A program made the translations under genes and the position numbers. From Rahnella variigena (GTDB lineage Bacteria; Pseudomonadota; Gammaproteobacteria; Enterobacterales; Enterobacteriaceae): a stretch of DNA of 64,000 nt. Shown here in pieces: positions 38,820-48,667 of the stretch (positions are counted from its first letter, which is position 1; each line of letters opens with the position of its first letter). The DNA is taken from assembly GCF_003610915.1 (NCBI RefSeq), contig NZ_NSDJ01000001.1:930001-994000 (forward strand), given 5' to 3'. A model generated the notes under the pieces. That model was not told where the DNA came from and searched no databases. It saw only the letters and a program-made list of their open reading frames with translations.

Positions 38820-41177
38820 TTATTTCGATTTATTGCGCAACAGCCTTAGCGCATTGGCGGTGACCAGCGCCGTTGCGCCGGAGTCCGCCAGCACGGCCAG
38901 CCACAATCCGGTCAGCCCCATCAGCGTGGTGACCAGGAAAATCGCTTTCAGCCCCAGCGCGATCGTGATGTTCTGACGGATATTCGCCCGCGTGGCGCGT
39001 GACAGGCTGATCATCTGCGCCAGCCCGCTCAGACGGTTGTGCGTCAGCGCGGCATCCGCCGTTTCCAGCGCGACGTCCGTTCCGCTTCCCATCGCAATAC
39101 CGATAGTCGCGGCTTTCATCGCCGGCGCATCGTTAATGCCATCACCGACCATTGCCACCGGTTTTTGCGCATTCAGCGCGGTGACCGCCGAGACTTTATC
39201 CGCAGGCAGTAAACCGGCACGGAAATCAATGCCCAGCCGGTCAGCGATGGTTTTCGCTGCCCGCGGATTGTCACCGGTCAGCATCACTGCTGAAACGCCG
39301 AGTGCTTTCAGTTTCTGCAACGCCTCTGCCGCGTCATCACGCAGGCGATCCTGCATGGCAATCAGCCCGATCGCGTTATTTTCCTGCAACACTACCACCA
39401 CGGTTTTTCCGGTGGATTCCCAGTCAGTAATTTGCGTAAGGGTTTCCGCTGTCAGACTGTTTTCAGTCACGCTTTTTGGTGCCAGTACCTGAATTTTGCG
39501 ACCTGAAACGAGACCTTCCACGCCTGAACCAGCCAGCGCACGGCGATCCTGCGCCGTGAGCGGTAACGGATTACTGATTTTTGCACGGGCTAAAATCGCC
39601 TGTGCCAGCGGGTGATGCGAACCTTCTTCCACCGCCGAGGCCAGACTTAATACTTCGCCTTCACTGGCACCGTTCAGGATTAAAACGTCAGTGACTTCGG
39701 GCTTGCCTTCGGTCAGTGTGCCGGTTTTATCCAGCGCCACGGTTTGAATCAGCGCCAGTTGTTCCAGCGCTGCACCGCCTTTGATTAAAGCGCCCTGACG
39801 CGTTGCCGCGGCCAGCCCGGAGGTGATCGCAGCCGGCGTTGAAATTACCAGGGCACACGGGCAGCCAATCAGCAATAAAGTCAGCCCGCGGTAAATCCAG
39901 GTTTCCCACGACAGTCCCATTGCCAGCGGCGGAACGACAATCACCAGCAGCGCCATCAGCATAATGACCGGTGTGTAATAGCGGCTGAAAGTATCGAGGA
40001 AACGCTCGATTGGCGCACGGCGTTCATCGGCTTCTTCGATCAGTTGCAGGATGCGGTCGATGGCGCTGTTGCCGGGGGCGGAAGCCACTTCCAGACGTGC
40101 GAGGCGGTCAACGCAAAGGCTGCCCGCCGGGACTTTCTCACCGGGCTGATGGTCTACAGGTACTGACTCACCGGTCAGAGCACTTTCATCGAAACTGGCA
40201 GCGCCTTGCAAAATGGCATCGGCGGGCAGACGTGCGCCTGCGGCGATTTCGATAACATCGCCGGGACGCAAACTGCTGACCGGCACGGTTTCAGATTTAC
40301 CATTCACTACGCGGACGGCGGTATCGGGTATCAGCGCCATCAGGGATTTCACACCGCTGCGCGCCCGGTTGGCGGCAAAGGATTCAAGGCGTTCGCCGAC
40401 CATAAACAGCAGCAACACCATCGCCGCTTCGGCAGTGGCACCGATAAACAGCGCGCCGATTGCGGCAATGCTCATCAGGGTTTCGATGGCGAAAGGCGAG
40501 CCGGAACGGGTCTGGCGAATAGCCTGACGAAGCACCGGCCACAGTCCTACCAGTGTGGTGGCAATAAACGCAATTTCACCCATTTGCGGGTTGAAATGGT
40601 CGAGCACCCAGCTCAGCAGCATCAGAACCGAAAGGGCGATCAGCGGCAGCGCCTCTTTCAGGCGCGACTCTTCCGGTTGCGGAGTATGTTGATTTTTATC
40701 GAGGGATTGCAGGGTAAAACCTGCACCGGTCACGGCCTGCATCACGTTTTGTGAGATGTCGTGGCTGGCATCAATGACCAGTTTTTCTGTCGCGAAAAGC
40801 ACTCTGGCGCGGTTTACGCCATCCAGACCGGCAACAGAATTTTCGATTTTGCGGGCACAGGCCGGGCAATCCATACCTTCCACTTTCCAGCTGTATTGCT
40901 GAGTGCCTGAAGGCGGCGCGCTGGGGTCATCTTCGCCCGGCGAACCTTCTGTGCTGCCGTCATCAGAAGTGTGTGAGTGCTCACCTGCCTTCGGCGCACA
41001 GCAACTGTCAGAAGTGGTGGCACAAGCCGACGCCGCCAGCGGGGAATTATCACTGCAACAGCTGGCAGGATGTGTACCGGACTGGGCAATAGCGCCGATT
41101 TTGTTGATATGCAGTCCAGGCGCGCGTTTGCCCTGACATCCGCAGCTACAGCTGTTGTTATTTTTCATTGGGATCAT
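38820..41177 (-). CDS. zntA: Zn/Cd/Pb-exporting P-type ATPase
   Basis: 785 residues from ATG 41177, behind a GGAGG site; E. coli ZntA has 732. A Cys/His-rich N-terminal tail (eight Cys between residues 10 and 60, plus HSH at 67-69) precedes the HMA domain with GMDCPAC (101-107). The core has the metal-transport CPC in IGCPCALV, the phosphorylated Asp in DKTGTLTEGKPEV and the hinge GDGINDAPAM. It exports Zn2+, Cd2+ and Pb2+ across the inner membrane. The longer metal-rich tail is unusual compared with E. coli. Confidence 0.95.
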   Translation of the reverse strand: MIPMKNNNSCSCGCQGKRAPGLHINKIGAIAQSGTHPASCCSDNSPLAASACATTSDSCCAPKAGEHSHTSDDGSTEGSPGEDDPSAPPSGTQQYSWKVEGMDCPACARKIENSVAGLDGVNRARVLFATEKLVIDASHDISQNVMQAVTGAGFTLQSLDKNQHTPQPEESRLKEALPLIALSVLMLLSWVLDHFNPQMGEIAFIATTLVGLWPVLRQAIRQTRSGSPFAIETLMSIAAIGALFIGATAEAAMVLLLFMVGERLESFAANRARSGVKSLMALIPDTAVRVVNGKSETVPVSSLRPGDVIEIAAGARLPADAILQGAASFDESALTGESVPVDHQPGEKVPAGSLCVDRLARLEVASAPGNSAIDRILQLIEEADERRAPIERFLDTFSRYYTPVIMLMALLVIVVPPLAMGLSWETWIYRGLTLLLIGCPCALVISTPAAITSGLAAATRQGALIKGGAALEQLALIQTVALDKTGTLTEGKPEVTDVLILNGASEGEVLSLASAVEEGSHHPLAQAILARAKISNPLPLTAQDRRALAGSGVEGLVSGRKIQVLAPKSVTENSLTAETLTQITDWESTGKTVVVVLQENNAIGLIAMQDRLRDDAAEALQKLKALGVSAVMLTGDNPRAAKTIADRLGIDFRAGLLPADKVSAVTALNAQKPVAMVGDGINDAPAMKAATIGIAMGSGTDVALETADAALTHNRLSGLAQMISLSRATRANIRQNITIALGLKAIFLVTTLMGLTGLWLAVLADSGATALVTANALRLLRNKSK

Positions 41178-41213
41178 AAAGCCTCCGGTTCGAAACCGAG
41201 TGGAATTACGACC

Positions 41214-41245
41214 AGTGTAAACCCTGGAGTCAGCTCTAAGGTCAA
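41214..41245 (-). promoter_or_regulatory. zntA promoter of MerR (ZntR) type
   Basis: On the minus strand TTGACC (41245-41240) and TACACT (41219-41214) are separated by 20 bases, the over-long spacer typical of promoters twisted open by MerR-family activators. The spacer holds an imperfect dyad with ACTCCAGGG, like the ZntR site of E. coli zntA. No zntR gene is in the window. Confidence 0.7.
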
Positions 41246-41302
41246 GCGATTTGATTGAGCGGAACCAGAACGGTTCCGCTTTAAGGGTTTTTCTGCGGGA
41301 GA

Positions 41303-41929
41303 TTACAAATAAAGTGAGCGTACGATCAGGAAGTGACCGCCAAAGTAACAGGCGGCGACCAGTGCGTCTGCCGCACGGAATTTGAAGCGATAGCGGCTGA
41401 CCAGCCACAGAATATTCGCCAGCAGCAACAGCACCGCGCCGCAGAACAGCGAAAACGCCATGTCGGTACTGCGCGCGAAATACTGCTCGCCTGCCAGCCA
41501 GACCATCAGCAGGGTCATCGCAATGTAAGTGGTCACTGGCCATCTCAGTTCGGACAGCCGCGTCCAGATCACTGCCAGCAATATGGCGCCGATAATCAGT
41601 AGCGTCAGTGGCAACGGCCAGAAGAAGGTAATGGTCATCTGGCTGGCGAAACTCAACGTATACAGCAGATGCGAGAGGAAGAACGCGCCGATGGCGTACA
41701 TGAACCGCTCTTCAGGCAGCAACAACAGGCCGTCTGCCACCAGCGTCGCCGCCAGTCCCAGCAGGATCAGGTAGCTGTAAACATTGAGCGTGGGTGCCTG
41801 CCAGGCAAGCAAAAGCAGCAGCAGTAAGGTGACGGGTTTAAACACCCAGCGCTGCCAGCGCGGGCCGCGATAGCTGGCGTCAACGAATAACCAGCCAGAG
41901 AAAAATACTGCGAGGAATGGCCAACTCAT
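41303..41929 (-). CDS. yhhN: YhhN/TMEM86-family membrane protein
   Basis: 208 residues, about seven or eight hydrophobic segments. The motif [33 protein letters not shown] (around residues 58-90) is the family signature. Animal TMEM86 members hydrolyse lysoplasmalogen; a function in bacteria is not established. It is upstream of zntA on the same strand, as in E. coli. Confidence 0.88.
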   Translation of the reverse strand: MSWPFLAVFFSGWLFVDASYRGPRWQRWVFKPVTLLLLLLLAWQAPTLNVYSYLILLGLAATLVADGLLLLPEERFMYAIGAFFLSHLLYTLSFASQMTITFFWPLPLTLLIIGAILLAVIWTRLSELRWPVTTYIAMTLLMVWLAGEQYFARSTDMAFSLFCGAVLLLLANILWLVSRYRFKFRAADALVAACYFGGHFLIVRSLYL

Positions 41930-41985
41930 TGTTTATCCTTTTAAATGTAAGAACAGAACATGGAACCGATGCAAGGATCTGCCTT

Positions 41986-42010
41986 CAGGAAAACACATCC
42001 TGTTTTCCTG
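41986..42010. other. Inverted repeat in the yhhN-yhhL gap
   Basis: A perfect 10-base inverted repeat CAGGAAAACA / TGTTTTCCTG with a 5-base loop. No T run follows on either strand. The 220-base gap also has CGGCGC / GCGCCG at 42121-42137, just after the yhhL stop. These may be weak terminators or mRNA-end structures. Confidence 0.4.
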
Positions 42011-42149
42011 TACTTGCTTTCAGTGTAGGAGAGAGGGCACACCGGCGACAATCAGAAATCCCCGTAACGACGGGTCTGATTAACGCAGTTTTAAAATTGT
42101 GGGGCGACGCAGGAAATGAACGGCGCCTGACGCGCCGACAATACAGGCA

Positions 42150-42428
42150 TTACTTTTTAGCGGGCAGCGGCGGCTGTTTTTTCTGCCACGCCATCAGTTC
42201 GAACACGCCGAACAGGAAGATGCGGGTTTGCAGCCACGGGCCGATGGTGTCCTTTTCCTTGCCCTGCGTGGCTTTAAGCAGCATCACCTGCAGGCCGTGC
42301 ATAAAGAACATGAACACAATCGCCACGTCTAAAAAGTATTTGATCGGCTTCGGGAACGGGTGGATCAGGTTAAACGCCAGAAACGCCCAAATACATAACA
42401 TCAACAACCGACCAATATTGATCAACAT
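42150..42428 (-). CDS. yhhL: DUF1145 membrane protein YhhL
   Basis: 92 residues with two or three hydrophobic segments and HPFPKPIKYFLDVAIVFMFFMHGLQ, the conserved core of DUF1145. Function unknown. It begins one base after the rsmD stop codon and is surely co-translated with it. Confidence 0.88.
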   Translation of the reverse strand: MLINIGRLLMLCIWAFLAFNLIHPFPKPIKYFLDVAIVFMFFMHGLQVMLLKATQGKEKDTIGPWLQTRIFLFGVFELMAWQKKQPPLPAKK

Positions 42429-42429
42429 C

Positions 42430-43041
42430 TTACTGCTCCTGTTCTGGTGAGCCGGTTTCAGGCGTCACATCGCGATGGTAGAGGCGATAAGCAACTTGTC
42501 CGGCGACTTTTTCACGGTGCAGCCGCCAGCTGGCGGGCACATCCAATGTACCGTGCTCGGCTTCTGTTTCGACATAAATCCAGGCTTCATCCGCCAGCCA
42601 CTGGTTTTGCTCCAGCAGGTTCAGGGTGTCTTGCAGAATGCCTTTACGGAAAGGCGGATCGAGGAAAACCACATCAAAGGCATTTCCGGCTTTTGCCAGC
42701 CAGTTCAATGTATTGACGTTAAATACTTTCGCATCACCGGCGTTTAGCAGCGCCAGGTTTTTCTCTAACTGTTGCGCAACCGGGCGTTCAAACTCCAGCA
42801 GTGTGGCGCTGGCCGCATAACGTGACAAGGCTTCCAGACCGAGCGCGCCGCTGCCTGCAAAACAGTCCAGACAATGTGCGCCCTGTAAAACCGGCGCCAG
42901 CCAGTTAAACAGCGTTTCGCGTACGCGATCGGTGGTCGGGCGCAGTCCCGGGCTATGTGGAACCGGAAGTTTGCGTCCGCGCCATTGTCCGCCAATAATT
43001 CGGATCTGGCCGGCGGCGGGAGTGTTGGGTTTCTTTGCCAT
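42430..43041 (-). CDS. rsmD: 16S rRNA (guanine-966-N2)-methyltransferase
   Basis: 203 residues. SAM-binding motif I is LDCFAGSGALGLEAL (about 58-72) and the catalytic motif IV is VFLDPPF (about 125-131). It methylates G966 of 16S rRNA in assembled small subunits. It is divergent from ftsY, the conserved arrangement. Confidence 0.95.
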   Translation of the reverse strand: MAKKPNTPAAGQIRIIGGQWRGRKLPVPHSPGLRPTTDRVRETLFNWLAPVLQGAHCLDCFAGSGALGLEALSRYAASATLLEFERPVAQQLEKNLALLNAGDAKVFNVNTLNWLAKAGNAFDVVFLDPPFRKGILQDTLNLLEQNQWLADEAWIYVETEAEHGTLDVPASWRLHREKVAGQVAYRLYHRDVTPETGSPEQEQ

Positions 43042-43267
43042 AGTTCGCTTGTGTAATCCAAAGCCGTCAGGCTTCGTTGCATATCGTTTGGAAGGCTATT
43101 CTACCGGTGTGCGGCCATTGGGCAAATGTTTAACATTGTCGATTGAAAAACCACCGGAATTCAATACGCGGGCGTGTTGCCTGCAGGGGAAAGTGATAGA
43201 CTGCCTGACCATAACCCTATTAATAATCCGTTCGCCAGTCATTAACGGCGAGGAGTGAAGTTGTAAA

Positions 43268-44809
43268 ATGGCAAAAGATAAAAAACGCGGTTTCTTCTCC
43301 TGGTTTGGCCGTGGCCGTCAGGAAGAAGAGCAGCAGAAGGAAGAAATCCGCGAAGAACAGCCTGTTATTGAAGAACAGTCTGTTGTTGAAGAACATGCGG
43401 TCGTTGAAGAACATCCGCTAGCCGAAGAGCCGGGTGTTCCGGTTGAGCAGCACCCTGGCGAATGGGATACCGCAGCCTCCGCAGAATCTGCCGCAGAAAT
43501 CGCACCTGTGGTTGAACCTGAGCCAGAAGTCGAACCTGAGCCAGAAGTCGAACCTGCACCGGAAGTGGAACCTGAGCCAGAAATTGAGCCGGAACCGCTG
43601 AAAGAACCTGAACCGGTTCGCGAACAGGCCGCCGCTGAACTGGCAGAAGAAATTGTTCACATCACCGAACAGGTTGCTGCGCAGCCAGTGGTGCCTGAAG
43701 ACGATCTGATTGAAGAAGTTGTTGCTGAAGACGAATTTGCTGAATCGGGCGAAGAAATTGCCGAAGACGAACGTCTCGATGCCATTGATTATGTCGACGA
43801 TTCTGTCGCAGCCGAAGAACCGCTGCCGGTGCCGCTGGATCCTATCGTCGTTTTACCGGCCGGTGAAACTGAGCAGGAGCGTCCGACCAAAGAAGGTTTC
43901 TTTGCGCGGCTGAAACGCAGTCTGGTCAAAACCAAGCAGAATCTGGGCTCTGGTTTTGTCGGCCTGTTCCGCGGTAAAAAAATCGACGACGATCTGTTCG
44001 AAGAGCTGGAAGAACAGCTGTTGATCGCCGACGTTGGCGTCGAAACTACCCGTAAAATCATTGCTTCACTGACCGAACACGCTTCGCGTAAACAGCTGAA
44101 AGATGCTGACGCGCTGTACGGTAAGCTGAAGGAAGAAATGTCCGAAATACTGGCGAAAGTTGACGAGCCACTGGATGTCAGCGGGAAAACCCCGTATGTC
44201 ATTCTGATGGTTGGCGTAAACGGCGTCGGTAAAACTACCACCATCGGTAAAATGGCGCGCCAGTTTGAAGCACAGGGTAAATCTGTGATGCTGGCGGCGG
44301 GCGATACGTTCCGTGCCGCAGCTGTTGAACAGTTGCAGGTCTGGGGTCAGCGCAACAAGATCCCGGTGATTGCACAGCATACCGGTGCGGATTCCGCGTC
44401 CGTTATCTTCGATGCGATTCAGGCGGCGAAAGCCCGTAATATCGACGTGCTGATTGCCGATACCGCCGGGCGTTTGCAGAACAAAGCGCACCTGATGGAA
44501 GAGCTGAAGAAAATCGTCCGCGTGATGAAGAAGCTCGACGAAGATGCGCCGCATGAAGTGATGCTGACGCTCGATGCCAGCACCGGCCAGAATGCGGTGA
44601 GTCAGGCGAAATTATTCAACGAAGCCGTCGGGCTGACCGGGATAACGCTGACTAAACTGGATGGCACCGCGAAAGGCGGCGTGATCTTTGCCATCGCCGA
44701 TCAGTTCAGCATTCCGATCCGCTACATTGGTGTCGGTGAAGGTATCGAAGATTTAAGGCCGTTTAAGGCAGACGATTTTATTGAGGCACTTTTTGCCCGA
44801 GAGGATTAA
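43268..44809 (+). CDS. ftsY: Signal recognition particle receptor FtsY
   Basis: 513 residues. The acidic N-terminal A domain (about 1-205) contains a run of Glu/Pro repeats (EPEPEVEP type, about 75-105) and aids membrane binding. The NG domain follows: N helices from about 210, then G1 GVNGVGKTTTIGKMA (about 317-331), G3 DTAGRLQ, G4 TKLDGTAKGG. It docks SRP-bound ribosomes at the Sec translocon. It heads the ftsYEX operon. Confidence 0.97.
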   Translation: MAKDKKRGFFSWFGRGRQEEEQQKEEIREEQPVIEEQSVVEEHAVVEEHPLAEEPGVPVEQHPGEWDTAASAESAAEIAPVVEPEPEVEPEPEVEPAPEVEPEPEIEPEPLKEPEPVREQAAAELAEEIVHITEQVAAQPVVPEDDLIEEVVAEDEFAESGEEIAEDERLDAIDYVDDSVAAEEPLPVPLDPIVVLPAGETEQERPTKEGFFARLKRSLVKTKQNLGSGFVGLFRGKKIDDDLFEELEEQLLIADVGVETTRKIIASLTEHASRKQLKDADALYGKLKEEMSEILAKVDEPLDVSGKTPYVILMVGVNGVGKTTTIGKMARQFEAQGKSVMLAAGDTFRAAAVEQLQVWGQRNKIPVIAQHTGADSASVIFDAIQAAKARNIDVLIADTAGRLQNKAHLMEELKKIVRVMKKLDEDAPHEVMLTLDASTGQNAVSQAKLFNEAVGLTGITLTKLDGTAKGGVIFAIADQFSIPIRYIGVGEGIEDLRPFKADDFIEALFARED

Positions 44810-44814
44810 TACGG

Positions 44815-45477
44815 ATGATTCGCTTTGAACAGGTCAGTAAAGCTTATCTGGGCGGACGACAGGCGCTTCAGGGCGTCAACTTTCACATCCAGCAAGCGGA
44901 AATGGCATTTCTGACCGGACACTCAGGCGCGGGTAAAAGTACCCTGCTCAAGCTGATTTGCGGCATTGAACGCCCGAGTGCCGGACATATTTTGTTTGGC
45001 GGCCATGACATCAGCCGCCTGAAATCCAGCGAAGTGCCGTTCCTGCGTCGTCAGATCGGCATGATCTTTCAGGATCACCATCTGCTGATGGATCGCACTG
45101 TGTATGACAACGTGGCGATGCCGCTGATCATTTCCGGGGCCAGCAGCGAAGATATCCGCCGTCGTGTATCGGCTGCGCTGGATAAAGTCGGATTACTGGA
45201 TAAAGCGAAGAACCTGCCAATCCAGCTTTCCGGCGGTGAACAACAACGTGTGGGCATCGCCCGTGCGGTGGTGAACAAGCCTGCGGTGCTGCTGGCGGAT
45301 GAACCGACCGGTAACCTCGATGGCGAATTGTCGGAAGGCATTTTGCGTCTGTTCGAAGAATTTAACCGCGTCGGCGTCACCGTCCTGATGGCGACGCATG
45401 ATGTGGGTCTGATTGCCCGTCGTAATTACCGCACGCTGACGCTGAGTCAGGGGCGTATGTCGGGAGGGGTGTACTAA
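44815..45477 (+). CDS. ftsE: Cell-division ATPase FtsE
   Basis: 220 residues. Walker [10 protein letters not shown] (about 36-44), signature LSGGEQQR (about 137-144), Walker [13 protein letters not shown] and switch His ATHD. With FtsX it forms an ABC-type complex that activates septal amidases through EnvC. It follows ftsY by 5 bases and shares one base with ftsX (TAATG). Confidence 0.97.
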   Translation: MIRFEQVSKAYLGGRQALQGVNFHIQQAEMAFLTGHSGAGKSTLLKLICGIERPSAGHILFGGHDISRLKSSEVPFLRRQIGMIFQDHHLLMDRTVYDNVAMPLIISGASSEDIRRRVSAALDKVGLLDKAKNLPIQLSGGEQQRVGIARAVVNKPAVLLADEPTGNLDGELSEGILRLFEEFNRVGVTVLMATHDVGLIARRNYRTLTLSQGRMSGGVY

Positions 45478-46457
45478 TGGCGAACAGTCCGAACCCGGCG
45501 AAAACTGCAAAAAGCGCCCGCGCTGCAAAAAGCAAAGCGTTGCAGGGTGGCTGGCGCGAACAGTGGCGTTATGCGTGGATGAACGCGCTGGCTGACATGC
45601 TGCGTCAGCCGCTGGCAACACTGCTCACGGTGATGGTCATCGCGATTTCCCTGACGCTGCCGAGTGTCTGTTATCTGGTGTGGAAAAACGTCAGTACCGC
45701 GGCTGAACAGTGGTATCCGACGCCGCAGCTGACCGTGTATCTCGACAAAGCGCTGGATGATGACGCCGCAGAAAACGTGGTGAAAACCCTCAAAACCGAA
45801 GCGGGCGTAGATAAAGTTAATTATCTGTCCCGTGAAGAAGCGATGGGCGAGTTCCGCAACTGGTCTGGCTTTGGCGGCGCAATGGACATGCTGGAGCAAA
45901 ACCCGCTGCCAGCGGTGGCTATCATCACGCCTAAAATGAATTTCCAGGATTCTGCGACACTCAACACCTTGCGCGACCGCGTGGCGGCCGTACATGGCGT
46001 GGATGAAGTGCGTATGGATGACAGCTGGTTTGCCCGTCTTGCGGCGCTGACCGGTCTGGTCGGGCAGATTGCGGCGATGATCGGCGTGCTGATGGTGATC
46101 GCCGTCTTCCTGGTTATTGGTAACAGTGTGCGACTGAGCATCTTCAGCCGACGCGATACCATCAACGTCATGAAGCTGATTGGCGCGACCGACGGGTTCA
46201 TTCTCAGACCGTTCCTGAACGGCGGCGCGATGCTCGGTTTCACTGGCGCATTGTTGTCGCTGATCCTCTCGGAAGTGCTGGTGCTGCGCCTTGAGAGCGT
46301 AGTGACCCAGGTGGCGCAGGTGTTCGGTACCACCTTTGACCTGCACGGTTTGGGCTGGGATGAAAGCCTGCTGCTGCTGATCGTGTCCGCGATGATTGGC
46401 TGGATTGCAGCCTGGCTGGCGACGGTTCAACATTTACGGCGATTTACACCACAGTAG
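45477..46457 (+). CDS. ftsX: Cell-division protein FtsX
   Basis: 326 residues. An Ala/Lys-rich cytoplasmic N-terminus, a first membrane helix (about 45-67), a periplasmic domain (about 70-195) that binds EnvC, then three helices with the FtsX segment [23 protein letters not shown]. It couples FtsE ATP use to peptidoglycan hydrolysis at the septum. Confidence 0.96.
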   Translation: MANSPNPAKTAKSARAAKSKALQGGWREQWRYAWMNALADMLRQPLATLLTVMVIAISLTLPSVCYLVWKNVSTAAEQWYPTPQLTVYLDKALDDDAAENVVKTLKTEAGVDKVNYLSREEAMGEFRNWSGFGGAMDMLEQNPLPAVAIITPKMNFQDSATLNTLRDRVAAVHGVDEVRMDDSWFARLAALTGLVGQIAAMIGVLMVIAVFLVIGNSVRLSIFSRRDTINVMKLIGATDGFILRPFLNGGAMLGFTGALLSLILSEVLVLRLESVVTQVAQVFGTTFDLHGLGWDESLLLLIVSAMIGWIAAWLATVQHLRRFTPQ

Positions 46458-46625
46458 CGATAATTTGCTATAATGTTCCCCTGCTGCTCAGTCTTTGTGT
46501 ACAGGGGAACAGCCGATTCTTGCTATATCGTCCCATCATTTTCCTGCTTCCCCTGCAATGGCACAAATTCACTATCCAATAGTCAGTGTGTCACATACAG
46601 TCATCAGACTGTTGAATCTGTCCGT

Positions 46626-46652
46626 GAACTTTATGTAAAATTCGTGGTCGTA
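46626..46652 (+). promoter_or_regulatory. Sigma-E-type promoter upstream of rpoH
   Basis: GAACTT (46626-46631) and TCGTA (46648-46652) are 16 bases apart, the layout of the RpoE-dependent P3 promoter of E. coli rpoH (GAACTT-N16-TCTGA). It lies about 125 bases upstream of rpoH. The 318-base ftsX-rpoH gap surely holds further sigma-70 promoters that I cannot place securely. Confidence 0.65.
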
Positions 46653-46775
46653 GAGCAGCGAATATGAAGGGCTCGGCGTTGCTTTGTTGTCGCCCCTTAA
46701 GGCCAGCAACGTAGCGGTATCATCCCGCAGCAACGTGGTATAAAACCTGCATTACGTCATACATGAGAGGCTTGA

Positions 46776-47633
46776 ATGACCAAAGAAATGCGCACTTTAG
46801 CATTAGTACCCCAAGGTAGCCTGGAAGCCTATGTTCGGGCCGCCAATGCCTATCCTATGCTCACCGCAGAGGAAGAACGGGCGCTGGCTGAACGGCTGCA
46901 TTACGACGGTGACCTGGAAGCAGCGAAAGAGCTGATCCTGTCTCACCTGCGCTTTGTTGCTCACATTGCCCGCAACTATTCAGGTTACGGTTTGCCACAG
47001 GCAGACCTTATCCAGGAAGGGAATATCGGCCTGATGAAAGCGGTTCGCCGTTTTAATCCGGAAGTCGGTGTGCGTCTGGTGTCCTTTGCCGTGCATTGGA
47101 TCAAAGCAGAAATTCACGAATATGTGCTGCGTAACTGGCGCATCGTGAAAGTCGCCACCACTAAAGCGCAGCGTAAGCTGTTCTTTAACCTGCGTAAAAA
47201 CAAACAGCGTCTGGGCTGGTTCAGCCACGACGAAGTAGAGCACGTTGCCCGCGAACTGGGTGTAACCAGCAAAGATGTGCTGGAAATGGAATCACGCATG
47301 GCCGCACAGGACATGACGTTTGATCCGACCCCGGACGATGAACCACGCGACGGCGCTGCGATGGCACCGATGCTGTATCTGCAAGACAAGAGTTCTGACT
47401 TTGCAGAAACCATCGAAGAAGATAACTGGGATCAGGACGCGACAGACAAACTTTCCTCTGCAATGGAAGGTCTGGATGAGCGCAGCCAGGATATCATTCG
47501 TGCCCGCTGGTTAGACGACGAAAACAAATCGACTCTGCAGGAGCTTGCCGATAAATACGGTGTATCCGCAGAACGTGTTCGTCAGCTGGAAAAGAACGCG
47601 ATGAAAAAACTGCGTGTGGCAATCGAAGCCTGA
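46776..47633 (+). CDS. rpoH: Heat-shock sigma factor RpoH (sigma-32)
   Basis: 285 residues. Region 2 contains [29 protein letters not shown] (about 53-80) and the RpoH box QRKLFFNLR (about 131-139), which is specific for sigma-32 and involved in control by FtsH and chaperones. Region 4.2 HTH lies at [20 protein letters not shown]. It directs transcription of chaperone and protease genes. The 5' coding region folds as an RNA thermosensor in E. coli; that fold was not computed here. Confidence 0.98.
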   Translation: MTKEMRTLALVPQGSLEAYVRAANAYPMLTAEEERALAERLHYDGDLEAAKELILSHLRFVAHIARNYSGYGLPQADLIQEGNIGLMKAVRRFNPEVGVRLVSFAVHWIKAEIHEYVLRNWRIVKVATTKAQRKLFFNLRKNKQRLGWFSHDEVEHVARELGVTSKDVLEMESRMAAQDMTFDPTPDDEPRDGAAMAPMLYLQDKSSDFAETIEEDNWDQDATDKLSSAMEGLDERSQDIIRARWLDDENKSTLQELADKYGVSAERVRQLEKNAMKKLRVAIEA

Positions 47634-47653
47634 TAAACGCAGTTTCCGAAGTG

Positions 47654-47682
47654 AAAAAGCGACCTTTATGGTCGCTTTTTTT
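47654..47682 (+). terminator. rpoH terminator
   Basis: AAAAAGCGACC / GGTCGCTTTTT stem with a TTTAT loop and seven T, 21 bases after the rpoH stop. Confidence 0.9.
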
Positions 47683-47715
47683 ATGCCTGAAATTCCCCTC
47701 TGAACGCCCCTGTTA

Positions 47716-47733
47716 ATTCCAGCATACTGGAAT
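47716..47733. promoter_or_regulatory. Operator 1 of the rhamnonate operon
   Basis: ATTCCAGCATACTGGAAT, a palindrome with arms ATTCCAG / CTGGAAT, 162 bases upstream of the IclR-type start. Near-identical sites occur at 47769-47786 and 47882-47899. Confidence 0.75.
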
Positions 47734-47768
47734 TACTCTGAATATTTTCCCTTCTAAATCATCTGGTT

Positions 47769-47786
47769 ATTCCAGTATGTTGGAAT
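47769..47786. promoter_or_regulatory. Operator 2 of the rhamnonate operon
   Basis: ATTCCAGTATGTTGGAAT, almost the reverse complement of operator 1. The centres are 53 bases apart, about five helical turns. Confidence 0.75.
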
Positions 47787-47877
47787 ATTCAACTTTATAG
47801 AGAACTCAATCACAGAGGATCACAAGCGTCCTGTCGTCTGCTCATTTTTGCCTCTATAACTTGTCCATCTCAACAGA

Positions 47878-48660
47878 ATGGATTCCAGCATGATGGAATT
47901 AATCGCTAAATCAAAAGTTCCGGCACTGACGCGCGCCGTCGCCATTCTCGACATCATTTTCCGGCAGGGACAGTGCAACGCGAACCAGCTGGTCAGTGAA
48001 CTGGGGATGCCCAAAAGCACCGTGTATCTGCTGCTGGAGGAACTGAAAAATCAGCGTTTAGTTACCCAGTCTAATTCCGGTAACTACCGCCTCGGGCTCA
48101 GATTGCTGGAGCTGGGCAGTCAGGTTTCCCGCCAGCTCGATTTGCGCAATGTCGCACTCCCGCATCTGAAAGCACTGATGCACGACACCGGGCTGCTCTG
48201 CCATCTCGGCGTGCTGGACGGGGATACGCCGATTTATCTGATCAAAGTCGAAAGCCAGTCGAATATTCAGGTTCGCACCTGGGAAGGAAAACGCCTGTCT
48301 CTGTGCCGCTCTTCGCTGGGCAAATGCCTGCTGACCTGGTGCGGTCGTGAACGTCAGGACGCACTGATTGCTGCACTGGAATTCAGCCCGGTATTGCCCA
48401 ACTCGCTGACCAGTGCTCAGCAGCTGCGCACGGCGTTACAGCAAATCCATCAGCGCGGATGGGCTTTCGATGATGAAGAAGATGTGGCGAATATCCGCTG
48501 TATCAGCGCGCCGGTGTTCAATGCAGCACATCGCGTCACGGCAGCGATTTCCGTCGTGGGCACCACCTTGCATGTCATGCCGGAAAATATCGACGCACTG
48601 GCTGACAAGGTAAAAAAAACCGCCTGGGAAATCTCCAGGGATCTGGGCTACAAAGCATAA
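47878..48660 (+). CDS. IclR-family regulator (RhmR-like)
   Basis: 260 residues. The N-terminal winged helix has LVSELGMPKSTVYLLLEELKNQRLV (around 38-62); the C-terminal effector domain carries SLGKCLLTW and CISAPVFNAAHRVTAAISVVG. E. coli has an IclR-type protein (YfaX) beside its rhamnonate genes. It is 7 bases ahead of the aldolase gene, in the same operon. The start could be ATG 47878, 47890 or 47893; operator 3 overlaps all three. Confidence 0.88.
   Translation: MDSSMMELIAKSKVPALTRAVAILDIIFRQGQCNANQLVSELGMPKSTVYLLLEELKNQRLVTQSNSGNYRLGLRLLELGSQVSRQLDLRNVALPHLKALMHDTGLLCHLGVLDGDTPIYLIKVESQSNIQVRTWEGKRLSLCRSSLGKCLLTWCGRERQDALIAALEFSPVLPNSLTSAQQLRTALQQIHQRGWAFDDEEDVANIRCISAPVFNAAHRVTAAISVVGTTLHVMPENIDALADKVKKTAWEISRDLGYKA
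47882..47899. promoter_or_regulatory. Operator 3, over the start of the IclR-type regulator gene
   Basis: ATTCCAGCATGATGGAAT lies within codons 2-8 of the regulator frame and contains two in-frame ATG codons (47890, 47893). Its centre is 113 bases from operator 2. A site here would allow direct autorepression. Confidence 0.65.
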
Positions 48661-48667
48661 GGAATCA

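Noticed and set aside
45474..46433. 319-codon open frame antisense to ftsX
   Set aside because: A His/Arg/Gln-rich shadow of the ftsX frame, without a start signal.
46473..46667. 64-codon frame in the rpoH leader
   Set aside because: It crosses the sigma-E-type promoter, is Cys/Ser-rich without pattern and has no Shine-Dalgarno.
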